This document shows positions 44,736 to 57,371 of a DNA stretch of 64,000 nucleotides, in pieces. The notes under the pieces were generated by a model. It was not told the DNA's origin. It saw nothing but the letters and a program-made list of their open reading frames with translations, and did no database searches. The stretch's first letter is position 1. Each line of letters begins with the position of its first letter. The stretch lies in contig OY856186.1 of assembly GCA_963693315.1 (NCBI GenBank), forward strand, positions 87,872,647 to 87,936,646. Reading direction: 5' to 3'. This DNA comes from Diogma glabrata (lineage: Eukaryota; Arthropoda; Insecta; Diptera; Cylindrotomidae). The translations under genes were made by a program, and so were the position numbers.

Positions 44736-46183
44736 CACTCAAAAAAATTTGCCCGGTAAGATTCACAAAATCGTTTTGTAAAAGTGCTAACAAAATTTTT
44801 TTGTGAATTTGCCAAAAAATGCTAAACTTGATACAAAATTTTGTATAGTCTATTTGACTTTTTTAAAACTGAAAAAAAAATTGTAAACCAACCAATTGTT
44901 TTTGTGATTTGGATTACAAATGTACAAAATCATAAATATTTCAAGATACAAATTTTTTTCATTCTTTTAACAAAAATATTGTTAAGGTTTATGTTGATTT
45001 TTTTAAATTTTAAATCATATCTCACTTATCCATAATAAAATAAAGTTCAATTGTACAAAATTTTGTAAAATTTTGTCAACAGAAAAATGACATTCTACAA
45101 TTTTTATTGTCAAACTTAATACGAATATTGTCGATTTTTTTTTAACTTTACAAAGAGGCTTATGCAATTTAAAAAAAACAAACACATTTTTTACAAAAAA
45201 AAACTGCTTTTACAAATGCTTTTATAAATTTTCATAAATTGAAATTATGTATAACCAAAATTGGTATTAAACAATTTCAGTTTCAATTTGGTTGTCTGCA
45301 GAGTAAAAATTCGCAGATATTTTTTAAAATTGTGATTAATTAGCAATGTCTATTCATGATAAATAGTGATAGTAAAAATACATATATGATAAATTTAGAA
45401 GACAGAGTATGCACAGGTGAAAAATTTTACATATTTCGATATTAATTAGCCACTTACCGATAGCGTAGATATTGAAATTGACTCTTAGAGATAATGGATC
45501 AGATCTATAACATATTTCAAAACCTACGTAGTCGGTGACAGCCAGCATAAAGTATAAAGATATCACAACTTTTTCAATGTTTTTTAGATGCTGAAATTGA
45601 TTTTACAGTGCTACCTCAGATGGAAAGCTTAGGCTGTCATAACATAACGGCGTATTAATATGTTTTACTTTTGTTTTTTTAAATATTGCAGATATTTCAA
45701 AATAAAAATATAACATAAAAAATATATAATAAAAATTATAAGATAACAAAAAATAAAAATAAAATAAATGTTAGCAAAAAATTGTGTTTTATTTATTAAC
45801 GAAGAACTAATAAATATATGAATGACTGTTTTACCAAAATAAAAATATTAAATCCATAAATGTCTTTTGTTGACCAAATAAAAAAATTTGCTATTTTTCT
45901 AAAACTTTTGTGCAAATAAAAATTAATTTTGAGGATTTTACAAAACATTTAATAAAATCAAAAATGTTTCGGGCATTTTTACAATTTAATTATAAAGCTT
46001 ACAATCTTTTGCTGGATGTTAGTAAAAGAATTTGTAGTGTTTACAAATAATTTTTTGTATATCTACAATATTTATTGTAAAAATGTAAATTTAACAAAAA
46101 TTTTTGTGTGTTGTATATTTATAAAAAAATTGTAGAACGTATGTAGAATTTTGTTAGTTTCACTTAGTTTTTTTTTTTGAGTG
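44736..46183. mobile_element. TA-target non-autonomous element, TIR CACTCAAAAAAA
   Basis: The ends CACTCAAAAAAA and TTTTTTTGAGTG are flanked by TA (44734-44735 and 46184-46185). The interior is very AT-rich with many ACAAAATTTTGTA-like motifs in both halves and no transposase. 1448 bp, superfamily uncertain (Tc1/mariner-like by TSD). Confidence 0.65.
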
Positions 46184-46185
46184 TA

Positions 46186-46838
46186 GTTGATATGGTATAT
46201 TCGTGTGTTCAAAGAGTGTAATGATTAGTTGTTACTATTTGCTATTAGTTACTATAGTTACTATTTAATTGTTTAGCATCCAACTAATTAAAAAAAATTG
46301 TTCGAATATTAAAATAACTAAAAGTTAAGATCTTTCAGATCCTAAAACACACCAATTTTAAATACTCCCGAGTTCCGATACTGGGAGACATTTTTGAGAT
46401 AATAATTATCAGTATTATCAATTATCAATATTTTAAAATGAGGTCTGATGAGGATGATCTTGTCATCTGCATAGATATATTATGTACATTTGATAAACTG
46501 GTGGCGAAAAATCATGGATTACCTTGAAATGCTAAACTTTCTATAAAGTAATTCTATAGATTGCTGTGTGGCAACTTAAATGTACGAAAATAAAAAATAG
46601 TGATCTGGCGTAGTGCTATTATAAAAGATATACTACCAGTTTTGATATAATGCATTATATGTAATATGTTGGGATCAGAGGTGAATTGTAGATCAGAGGT
46701 GATGATTGCAAATTAAAGAAAATGTAGTAATGTTTTGGTATTTGAAACTACTTATGTTTTGCTTTTTTTTTACAAACATATTTAAATCAAAAATGTCATT
46801 AACAATATTTTATAATTAATAATACTTTTTGTAAATCA
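46186..46838. other. Unassigned AT-rich sequence
   Basis: No recognisable feature. Confidence 0.5.
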
Positions 46839-46842
46839 CTAA

Positions 46843-47046
46843 AGCCTCGTTGACACTAAGATTGTTTACAAGCTACTAGTTGGCGTGCTTAAAAGCTGGC
46901 GAGTAGATTGTAACGTAGCCAACCAATCAACTTTTTCGGTAGATCTGCTAGTTAGATTGTAAACATGATTACACTAGGCGAGTTTGCAAGCTGCTAGTAA
47001 ACTCGCTGGATAGTAGATTGTAAACTATCATAGTGTCAACGAGGCT
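46843..47046. mobile_element. PIF/Harbinger-like MITE, 204 bp
   Basis: The TIRs AGCCTCGTTGACACTA and TAGTGTCAACGAGGCT are perfect, and GATTGTTTACA/TGTAAACTATC extends them with gaps. The 3-bp TSD TAA (46840-46842 and 47047-47049) is the PIF/Harbinger target type. GTAGATTGTAA and CTAGT motifs repeat inside. Confidence 0.75.
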
Positions 47047-47049
47047 TAA

Positions 47050-48645
47050 GAACAATTTCTTTTATTTTTATATAAAAAAATTCACTTAACGTAACGCCAT
47101 ACGTTATAACCGTCGATAATATGATTGTTGTAAAATGAAAGTTCTAAATAATTATAAAAAATGCAATTTCCAATTTACATTATTTATTTAAAATTTATTT
47201 AAACTTTATATACTTACTTTTAAAATTTTGATACTTTTGTGGAAGGGAAACCGATTTTTACAATCCATGTATGTTCTTCCAATAATCCAATTATACCTTG
47301 AAAATTTTAACTAATTATTTGCAGCAACATGCGACACAAAATCAACGAACTTGAGTTCATTTACATGGAATCGATTTTCAACAATTATTTTAATTATAAT
47401 TAAGTTTAGTCGAATTTCTCTTTAATCAAATGCAATAATTGTAATTTTTATTGTGAGTCATATATTTTTTAAAATACAAATTAACGAGAAACAACTTGAA
47501 GAAACAATATGAAACAACAACTACAAGATATAACTTCTTACAGCTATTTATCATCGCATAAATGTGTATCACTACATCCCTCCCCCTCATAAAAAGTTGA
47601 TGTGAATTCTTTTTTGGGAAATTTTTTCCGGTTCAATAATAATAATAATTTAATTTCCGGTTCCTCACTAGCTACTTAATTTCTATTTATTTTCTAATGG
47701 TAAGCATTAAAGTGTATACCATTTTACTTGAACATAATGCTCTAAACTTTTCTAATCATTTTTGGACTTAACTATATAAATAAAGTAAATTTCGAAGTTC
47801 AAAATGTTAATTTTGTATGTGATTTAGTTTTAGTCTTTTTTTCAATTTTTGTTACTTTGGCCGCGTTTTTTTATAACTTTTAATTTTTTATTTTTTTGCT
47901 CTTGATGTAGTGTGTTTGTCTTGGAGATTTTACTGAGAATTTGTTTCAAATTTCTTGAAATTTTACGTTGCAAATCCCCAGAATATTAAATTTTCATGGG
48001 GACAACTTCTGATATTATTTATGATTTTTCTAAACTCTTTGATTTAGACGTTTTTAGACTTTGTCAGTGATCTGATCTGAGATGTTATCCATCTTTATCC
48101 ATCTTTGGATAGTTGACCGTTTTCTGTAAAATAGTTTAAACAATTGAGTTTGTTTAGCTTATTAAGTCGTTTGATATTCTAACAATTTTGTCATCATTTA
48201 ATTTGTCACAATAACACATAAAAATCTTTTAACCAAAATCCCACAACAACTTGCGTTCTGAGATGTTGATGGATTCAAATATTTTTTGATTTTTGAAAGA
48301 ATAGCTATCCTTAACAATAATCCCTTCTAAATATAATAGCTAAACAATACTTCTAAATTTTCCGTAAATTTGAAATTCGTGCTGATACAGACTTTGTTAA
48401 ATCCATTAATCTTGTTGTATAAAAGGCTATAGGCTATAGGATTCAAATAATTTCGTACTTGATTGACTGGTAGCAGGGTAATGGTCTTTGAAAGTTATTT
48501 TATATTCGCTCCAATGGTTTTTCTGATGAGTGTTTAAATTTGCTTGCATATGTAATAACCGACAGATTTTTAATTTAGGTAACTGCGTTTCTTGCTGTAA
48601 CTTGTTTGCCATTAATTTGTACAAAAAACAACAAAACGATTGCAT
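47050..48645. other. Unassigned; possible LTR-element relic
   Basis: CTACATCCCTCCCCCTCATA at 47572-47591 looks, on the minus strand, like a polypurine tract followed by the TG start of an LTR, and resembles 11355-11371. I find no partner LTR or coding remnant, so this is weak. Nothing else recognised. Confidence 0.3.
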
Positions 48646-48655
48646 GTATTTTTGA

Positions 48656-49098
48656 TCAGGTGCGGAGGGAGGCGGGAAAGGGTGCGAAGGCTAATTTTGC
48701 AATAATCGCAGCTTTTGCAGCTTTGGTTTCTGCTACTCTGGTTCTCAGCATCTCACACATCCAGTTAGTTGTGGTACTGTCAACGTTTTCCCCGCTTAGA
48801 GCCTTCTTGACTGTTCCATGCGAGGTATTATAAAAAGCTCCTTCAATGTCCAAAAAGGCACAGCAAATTTTTTGTTGTCCACTGTCTCCTCTAATTCTTT
48901 GGTCAACCTGAACAGGGCGTCCCTCAGTAATTGGGTAGCGGTCTTTGAACATCTTGGTGTTTGCCAGGTTTCCGCTACAGCTGTTTCCACCACAGCATAG
49001 TGTTTTACTGTCCCTCTAACCGTTAATAACTGTAGACGTACTTTTAGATTCTCCTCAAATTGATCCCACTTTGTCTCCTGGGGTACTTTCCTGTTCAT
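48656..49098 (-). pseudogene. LOA linker and RT palm start
   Basis: KWDQFEENLKVRL is the linker, shared with copy 1 as FEENLKG. AFLDIEGAFYNTSHGTV is the first catalytic Asp motif, and TTNWMCEMLRTRV follows. The sequence is then lost, so there is no YADD. Confidence 0.75.
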
Positions 49099-49207
49099 GA
49101 TTCCTCTTACGTACTTTCCTGTTCAAACAGAATCATTCCATGATCTGACAAGAAGGGTTCGTTAGAGACACTCCAGTTCTTTATGAACTGGCCTAAGATG
49201 GTACTTC

Positions 49208-49500
49208 CTAGTTCCTACCATTAAATCCTGTCTTACCGGTTGTGACAAAAGTGGGTATGTTGCATACGTTAAACATGCTTTGATTTTCTTTAATTAAAAA
49301 TTTTAACAGAAACTCGCCTCTTTGGTTTGTATCCGTACTTCCCCATGTCTCGCTGTGGGCATTTCCATCACATCCGATGATGAAAGCCGCTTCTTGTTGC
49401 ACCATTCCACTCCCAGTACCTCTGTAGACGGTATCAGTAACCTATCCTCTACAAAATTTGCTGATGCTACCACTAACTTGCGAACTGAACACCTTCAAGT
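49208..49500 (-). pseudogene. LOA endonuclease remnant
   Basis: FIIGCDGNAHSETWGSTD with NQRGEFLLKFL and IPTFVTTG is the catalytic centre of LOA/R1 APE endonucleases (GCDANAHH; here GCDGNAHS keeps Asp, Asn and the first His). The N-terminal VASA-like part is frameshifted near 49450. Confidence 0.8.
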
Positions 49501-50442
49501 GTGATGGTAGTTGATGGCCACCAATTCTCTGGTAAGAAAATCTGAAAAACAAATATAATTAATGTTTTTCTTAATCATAATGCACTCTCTAGGTGAGTTT
49601 GCATTAGTATCACACTACATTCCCCTCGCTGTTTCCTAGGCCTCTTACCCATGTTTTTGTGAATCATGGGTTCCTGTATGAGAGGCGTTCCGGTATGAGC
49701 CCTAGCTGGTTCTTAGTGAATGTTCTGGCTGACACTGCTATTAAATGGTGGACATTCACTTTGGCCATGCGTTCCTTATGCTGTCGCCCTTTTAGGTCCA
49801 TGGACAATAACTTTACCAAACCGGTAGTTGAGGGTATTCCCCACCCCCGATATTGCTGTCTTTGCCCTGTCGTCAATCAGTACTGTTGCCCTGTTCCCTC
49901 ATCACCCCTTACCGACAATTTCCACTCGTTGACAAATGAGTTGACAAATTTCTAGCAGAGCGGAGAGGTAATGAAAGTAGTTCGACCAAGTCGAACCACT
50001 GCGTGATACCGCTGTTAACTTGGCAAGGCAAAATACACCTGGTGTAGAGGTTCCCGGTATCCAGGTGTCCCCGTTCGCGACTTATCTTTTTGAATGGCCC
50101 ACCAGCCCAGACGATCATCGACACGGTACCTTGTTCCAGCCCATTTGCTCATCATTAAGCGTGATCTGCTCCACACCTGTATCATTAACACCCGTGCCAG
50201 GACAGAGCAGTATTTTGCACTATTCACTGCATCAGTTTTTGGAACTTCGCTGCTCTTTACCTTAAAATTCAGCATTTTCATGCTCAACTTTGTTACATTC
50301 AATTCCTTTTTCTGAAAGTTATTTACTGTTTGTTTTAAATAGAAATCAATTAGATTTCGTATATCAATGATCTGTGGTATTTTGAGTATTTACATGTCAG
50401 GTAAATGTCATGTCAGTTACCGTCAATGTTTCCAATGACTTT

Positions 50443-51020
50443 CCCGAGCAGAAATTAGTTAGGGAAAACCTGAATACAGTCAGGGCGTGATCAGGGCCTG
50501 GTCAGTCCTACAAGGGCAATCCCTATTAGGGCAATCTGATGTGGGCCTGTTCCGGGCCTGATTTAGAATACCCTTTTACGGTTAACCTTATTTGAATATA
50601 TCGGGCCCTGATCAGGTTTTTCGTATTTGACCCCTAGCTGAAATTTCAATTGGTTAAAATTCACTAGCGTATTATCCATTTTAGAAATATATAGTTAAAA
50701 TCGTTTCATGTATGTTTTAGTTATCGCTTCTCGGGTAAAAAGACTATAATAATAGTGATTAAGGTGGTATGTATGGTTTAGTGTTTTCCATTGGAGTTTT
50801 TTATTTTAATTTGAATAATTTATGTATTTAATATATAAATATATATCAGGGTCTGGTCTATATATCCCAATCAGGGCCTGAACCGATTATCCCAATCAAA
50901 AGCGGGAAAAGCGTTTAACTCATAATCAGGGCCCAATCAGGCTGCTCTACCAATGCCTGATCCGGATTAGGGCAAACCTGATCAGGGCCTTACTTGAGCC
51001 CTGACAAATTTCTGCTCGGG
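50443..51020. mobile_element. GATC-rich MITE, copy A
   Basis: The left TIR CCCGAGCAGAAATTAGTTAG matches the right end AATTTCTGCTCGGG. The interior has many TGATCAGGGC and GGGCCTGATC motifs in both halves. No ORF. Its right TIR is shared with copy B. Confidence 0.72.
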
Positions 51021-51624
51021 AATTAGTTAGGGAAAACCTGAATATGGTCAGGGCGTGATCAGGGCCTGGTCAGTCCTACAAGGGCAATTCCTATTAGGGC
51101 AATCTGATGTGGGCCTGTTCCGGGTCTGTTCCGGGCCTGATTTAGAATACCCTTTTATTGTTAACCTCATTGGAATATATCCGGCCCTGATCAGGTTTTT
51201 CGTATTTGACCCCTAGCTGAAATTTCAATTAGTTAAAATTCACTCTAGATCCATTATAGAAATATATAGTTAAAATCGTATCATATATGTGTTAGTTATC
51301 GCTTCTCGGCTGAAAGACTTTAATAATAGTGATTAAGGTGGTATGTATGTTTTAATTTTTTCCATTGTAATTTTTTTATTTTAATTTGATTAATTTATGT
51401 ATATAATATATAAATATATATCAGGATCTCATATAAATATAAAATTAGGACCTGATCCGATTATCCCAATCAGGGTCTGATCCGGTAATCCCAAGCAGGA
51501 CCTGATAGGGCAAAAGCGTTACACTCATGATCAGGGCCAAATCAGGCTGCCCTACCAATGCCTGATCCGGACTAGGGCAAACCTGATCAGGACCTTACTT
51601 GAGCCCTGACAAATTTCTGCTCGA
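51015..51624. mobile_element. GATC-rich MITE, copy B, joined to copy A
   Basis: Starts with CTCGGGAATTAGTTAGGG, using the end of copy A as its own end and lacking the first CCCGAGCAGA. It ends AATTTCTGCTCGAG. The sequence follows copy A closely with substitutions. Confidence 0.7.
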
Positions 51625-51625
51625 G

Positions 51626-53825
51626 TTATTTATGCCTGCGATCCTTCTCACTTCCATATTCGAACATTCTTTAGTTAAATTTTACAACTTAAATTCGTTT
51701 GCTGGAACTGCAACGCTACCAATCAAACTCTTATGGATAGGTGTTGGATCTGAACTCGTAACTAGTGTAATGAGATAGTTGTTACTTTTAACTTCCCTCC
51801 TGTATCGGCTTCCATTACCTTTCAAAGTCATACTATCAACTTACTTTTGTTCCTATTATTCAGTCTTTTTTGTTTTTGTTCTCTTTCTAACTTTATGGAA
51901 CACTTCAACAAACTATCTAACAACTTCTGACCCATGAAAGGATCAGGTTTTTGTTAATTTTCTAAACATCATCTTGTATTACAGCAACAATATTCTTCAA
52001 CTAAACTAATTCTAAAAAAGCTGAAACATTTGTTTCAAATTCACTTTATTGCATTGTTAGTTTAACACTATATCGCGTTCTGTTTACAATTGTATTAATT
52101 CGACAAGCTGACCTGTTTCTAGATAAATTGAATTAGTTTCTAGAACGCGTTGTACTAATAAATTCATTTATTTGATTTTGCATAATTTAGATTATGAATG
52201 CTATATAAACTGAATTTTAATAAAAACATAAAAAATGCTACATGATATTTGACATCAAATGAAAGTTTTTTTCACAAGTTTAAAATATAAAAAATAAAGC
52301 TATCATTTCAATGAATTGAGTTCTTTATATTGAAACTTAAATTTTTGATAAGATTTTAAGTGACACAGACAATGTAAGCAAGCATAAAATTGATTCTTCA
52401 TAAAACTTTATATTTGTTTTCTTCAAGAAATTGTTTGCCTTTTGTTTTCTTTTTTTTTTACATTTTCGCGCAACAATATCACTTCCTTATGTTCCATTTT
52501 TTCTGTACATATTCTGTTTTATTTCTTGATGTCATGTTATACTATATGTAATAAAACTTCAATATTGTAGCCTAAAATTAACAAAACGTATTTAAACGTT
52601 TAAACAAGAATTTTAATAACTTTGTGTTAAAATTGGAAGGCATCCAAATGTATAATTACAAAAAAGAAAATATTGCAAAATACATTTAAATTGGAATAAT
52701 ATATAAAAGATATTAGAAATATTTTGGTTAAAATCATTTTCACCAAAAACAATTTTTTTGAGCTAATATACCTGCTGTTTGTTACCTTGATATAATGTTT
52801 GTGATACAAGTCTATAAAAATAATATTTCAAAACAGAAAATTCGTAAATATTTTCTTTTATGTTTTCAAAAGAAATTTTCATAATTTTTTTGTTTATATA
52901 ATAAGGAAAAAGAAACCATAAAAATATCTTAAATATTTTATTAAAAACATCTTTAAGTAAAACAATTTATTTTCTTAAAAATTTTCGTGAGCATTTTACA
53001 AAGAAATAAAAATGAGTGTTTTAGCTTTCTTGTTTTTTTTTAAATAATAAAAAATTAGATATTAAACATATTTCAAAAATATATAAGTTTTGCATAATAA
53101 AATTTGCAAAATATACTAAATCAAAATTCAACGAATTTTTGTCCGGAAATTAGAGTGAAGAAAACGAAAATATTAATTGCTTGTAACCGTTTACTATGAG
53201 ACATTGAATAACTCTTATGAATTTATAGTTTTTATTCGATCGTGCTAGCATTTACTAATGCTGTTCCTCTTTTCTTAGGTTTTTATCTGTTTTAAAAAAA
53301 TAAACGCTTATGTTTTAAGACTTAAAAATAAATAATTGTCATAAAACTTTAAACACTTTGCTTCGATGGTAACGAAGCTTGGTTAATAAACTAAAAGATC
53401 ATCTTCTACATATTTGACTTTTGACATGCTACGCTTCTAGGTAAGGGAGGACAAAATAATATTTTATGTATTTGTATGAGTATATTAGTTACAAGGTAAC
53501 TCTATTTCCGGTTTAATTAGAGTAGATATTAATTTTTTAACTATAATAAAAAAATTTATTTCAGAGTTCAATACAATCAAATAAACTGTTTTGTTGTGTT
53601 GCGATGATTCGCGCAAGAGAATAAAATTACCAGCTGTTAATGTTATTACCTAATATAACCTAATAACACACATAATTATGGTTGTAAAAAAAAAAACAAA
53701 AAATAAACCTATTTCAATATGATTCGCGAATAATAGTATTTTATTGTGTCAGTGTTCAATGAAATGTTATATTTTTTGAGTAAAAGTTTAAATGAGCGAG
53801 ATATACGGTTTTATTGTATTTTATA
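51626..53825. other. Unassigned AT-rich sequence
   Basis: No recognisable gene or element. Confidence 0.5.
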
Positions 53826-53831
53826 CGTACT

Positions 53832-53882
53832 ATACGGTTTTATTCAGCATTGGACCTCTCAAAATGCTGAATAAAACCGTAT
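53832..53882. repeat. Perfect 20-bp hairpin
   Basis: ATACGGTTTTATTCAGCATT (53832-53851) pairs with 53863-53882 across an 11-base loop. TATACGGTTTTATT also occurs just upstream (about 53803-53816). Confidence 0.85.
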
Positions 53883-55700
53883 ATTCCGTCATCGCTATAA
53901 ACTTCTTTTATTTTACAAAATCTGTCCATTGTATTACTTCCACAAATTTTTTCAATTTGTCATTTGTATATTTCATTCGACGTTTAAAGAATACGAGCTG
54001 TGTTATATTGCTGGTTATATTGCTATAAAAGGTCGACAAGGTAAACTATTCTGTAAGAACGTGTTGTTATGATACATTTTAGTAAGCACTATACGAAGTT
54101 TGTGATATTGGTGATCCTGACTAGAGCTGGGTGATAGTGCTAGTACATCTCCTTTTCTAGCGCAAATGCTCTTTCGAAAAAACCAGATACATATAAGATT
54201 TACTGTGTTCTGCGTTTAGTTTCCGACGTTGTGAGTATACGCAAATAAAAAGGTTTGAAAGTAGTGTTAATCGCTAGCGACTGCTTTCTCGCATCTTTTT
54301 GTTAGGATACGAATACGATCTCGAAAAAACGACTCATCTTTTTAGTTTATCCAGAAATTGTAATGAACACTGGACCTGCTAGTGATGCTACCAACAGGAA
54401 GCAAACGGAGGACTGCGTGCCAAGCGAGGTTTTGTTCGAGCGAGTTTCAGCAATGTGTGACCGAGAAGTAATTTCCCCCAGTTAAATACAAATAAAACAA
54501 ATAGTAATACAAGTGATAAATATCAATGCTACATCTCTGGTCCGGTTGATTGTTCAATAGTAATAATAAAAGCAACTCAATCGCTGCGTCGAATATACAT
54601 TTGGTCGTATTGCTAATTATGGTATGACCGTGTTCAAACTGCGTACAACAAGGGCTTCTCACGCACACCGAAATGATATAACAATGTATAGATAATAATA
54701 AAAAGTTATATTTGCAATTATGTTATTATTTTAAAAACACAAATGATTAGAATTTATAATTACTTGTTTCAAATTTTTATATCTTATTCTTGCCGAATTT
54801 TCTTTGACCTTATCAAACGGAACACAAATAAAAAAAACTGTATACCTATTATATACGTTCTACCAAGAGCAACCTTATGTCATCATCGTATATTTTCAAA
54901 ACATCCGTATTTCTTTTAAATTATCATTTAAAAAAATTTTATATTGTTATTTTGAATTTTTTTAAAACAATGTCGTAATCCGTAACCGTGGTTACTAAGC
55001 CAATCACAACAAATATTCAATTTCTTTTTTTTTATATATGTATCTTCATCAAATTTACTTTAATAATTTTCTTTTCTGTTTCTTTTAATGAATTACCATG
55101 CACAATTCTGTTTTAATTTATCTTCTTTATCATAACCCTAAACTAAAGTCACTGAGTGGAAGCAAAATTTATCATTCAAATTACGATAAATAATTTATTT
55201 TATACGCCCAAAGATTTAATGGAAGTCCAGTTCCACGGTTATTTATCCCACTAATGTTTGATATTAAACAAAAAAAACACGTATGCGCTGATAAAACAAA
55301 AAGGAAAAACCCAACCAAACTCGAAAGTCAAGATGCCTAGTTCCTTTATAATTAGCAAACGTGGCCAAATATATGTTTTAATCTACAGCTATCCGTAAAT
55401 GCTAAACTGCGGTATCTTTTCAATTAAATAGTCAAGCACTTCTACGTGTTATAGTACAATTTTTTTAATTCATAACAATTAATTTAAACCTTTAACGGCG
55501 TTTTTACCGAATTTCACTCACCGAATTTCGATGAATAATTTTTAATAATTTTATAGAACGAATAAAAATTTCTAAAAATTCAATTTTTCCTTTTTATAAA
55601 TTTTTCTAAAAGTACATTTTTTTCGTACGACTGCCATTTACAAAACAAAACAAATAAGATTTTTTAATTAAATTTTGATTTAACTACAAATTCAAATTAT
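53883..55700. other. Unassigned AT-rich sequence
   Basis: Nothing supported here. Small open stretches have no family signature. Confidence 0.5.
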
Positions 55701-55704
55701 CATG

Positions 55705-55737
55705 AAGATAGTGTTGAAAATTTCTCAACACTATCTT
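55705..55737. repeat. 13-bp perfect hairpin
   Basis: AAGATAGTGTTGA pairs with TCAACACTATCTT across a 7-base loop. Confidence 0.7.
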
Positions 55738-55849
55738 GAAGAAATTTTAAATCACAAAAAAATGTACCTCATCGTGAGTATTTGAATATTCACGAACTCT
55801 CTATTAAATACAAAATGTTTATTTACATATAATAAAAGAATTACGAATC

Positions 55850-56050
55850 AACAACTATCAAAATGAGACAGCAATTGATGAAAACCTTTTCATTGAAAAC
55901 AGGGTTAAGAAAGATATGGATAAAAAGACGGTAAGTTGTATTGATCGCTTTGATTCATGCAAAAGAAAGTTTTCCGGACCAATTAATTTTCACGGGGACG
56001 ACAATTTCATAACAAAATCGAGGTGTTATGCTTGGCATGTTTATAACAAT
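55850..56050 (+). repeat. Dispersed repeat, copy 1
   Basis: AATCAACAACTATCAAAATG, GTAAGTTGTATTGATCGC and GATTCATGCA blocks align with 62832-63010. Diverged, non-coding, family unknown. Confidence 0.6.
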
Positions 56051-56266
56051 AGAAGTAGTGCTCAGTCAGAACACATCGTTAAAGTGTCGATGAGTTTGAC
56101 GGGTCATAATACACCATAATATAAAGTATGATTTTGGAACCATGAGTATTCGGTTTTGTCATTGATGGAAGTACATGGCCTGAGTTAACCCGACAATCTA
56201 ATAGAAGTCTTCAAGGCCTTTCTATTGATTACTTTATAGATTTAAAATTTGTTGGATCAAGTGAAT

Positions 56267-57371
56267 TTAATTTATGTAAATCGAATGGGATTGTTATTAG
56301 AATCGTTTGTATTTATAAACAAAACTATTTTAGTGATTTGAAAAATGAATGACAGATTATGTTATAACGTGAAGCCTTTCTATTTTCCTATTGTGCTGCA
56401 GGTTTATTTTTGAAAAAGTAATGCTGTAAAATGTCTCATCGTTATACGCATGGAGGAATCAGTTTTTGTTAATTTGTAATTTTTTTAAAAATTTTTATCT
56501 ACGGGAAGGACTTCTCCTCGTATTCCAGTCGCTTCAGTATGTATGAATACAAAACAACGCAATTTTGCGACGTAATAGTCTGTATCTCACATTATATAGC
56601 CGGCTTAAAGACTCTCATATCAGTTTAAAAGAGTAATCTATATATATGAGCCTTAACATCGTTGGCGGCTGTTTAATAATAAATAAATGACGGACAGAGT
56701 CTATTTACTTTTCATAGAATGCATAAATTATTAACGTTTTTGTGAAATTATACGACCTTGTCAAAATTGATAATGACGATTTTTAGCTGATCGTTTATCT
56801 AAAATTATGTGCGAAAGAAACTTTTTAGTGAAAGTAATGAAAACAAACACAACAATCAAATGAGTATTTTAAATAATTAACTGAATTAGTGATTCAAAAA
56901 AATTATTAAATTTTTTAATATATTTTGTTTGTCTTATATCATGTCGGTATACTGGTATTTAAATTTATTTTTTCATAATGTTAAAGAAATTATGAGGAAT
57001 GAATATTTTTTTTTATGTAAGTCAAACATTTGAATTTTCGATTTCTGATTTTTTTTTTCGTTCAAATTGTAGCATAAACTTTCAAAAATTAGAGGTAAAT
57101 CAAAAAATTATTTCCAAAAAAGTAGATTGCAAGAGGTGTTTTTTTATATGATATGTTGCTAACTAATTATCTAAATATTGTGGTTATTGATTATTTTTAC
57201 AATAACCAAAAAATATTAAAACATGGATGATAGACCAAATTCTGAGTTTAAAACGTTTAATATAATTTTATAACATAATCTGTCATTCATTTTTCAAATC
57301 AATAAAAAAAATTTGTAAATTAATACAAACCATTCTAATACCAATCCCATTCGATTTACATAAATTAATCT
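56267..57371. repeat. Inverted repeat pair (about 100-bp arms, 1.1 kb span)
   Basis: The left arm 56267-56367 contains TTATGTAAATCGAATGGGAT and GACAGATTATGTTATAA. The right arm 57268-57371 is its imperfect reverse complement. The roughly 900-bp interior is AT-rich. Could be a long-TIR MITE. I cannot define a TSD. Confidence 0.65.

Larger units (their letters stand above)
48650..50310 (-). mobile_element. LOA/R1-group LINE, degenerate copy 3
   Basis: Minus-strand copy truncated in the RT. In order on the minus strand come an ORF1-like region (about 49650-50302), endonuclease (49208-49500), linker (48960-49098) and RT start (48656-48952). The linker and ORF1 regions align well with copy 1 (8840-8960 and 9060-9330). 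RNase H and 3' end are absent. Confidence 0.72.

Noticed and set aside
47572..47591. PPT-LTR junction of another LTR element on the minus strand
   Set aside because: No second LTR, PBS or coding remnant found. Kept only as a weak note.
54126..54145. Possible hAT terminus TAGAGCTGGGTGATAG
   Set aside because: No matching inverted end or TSD found downstream or upstream.
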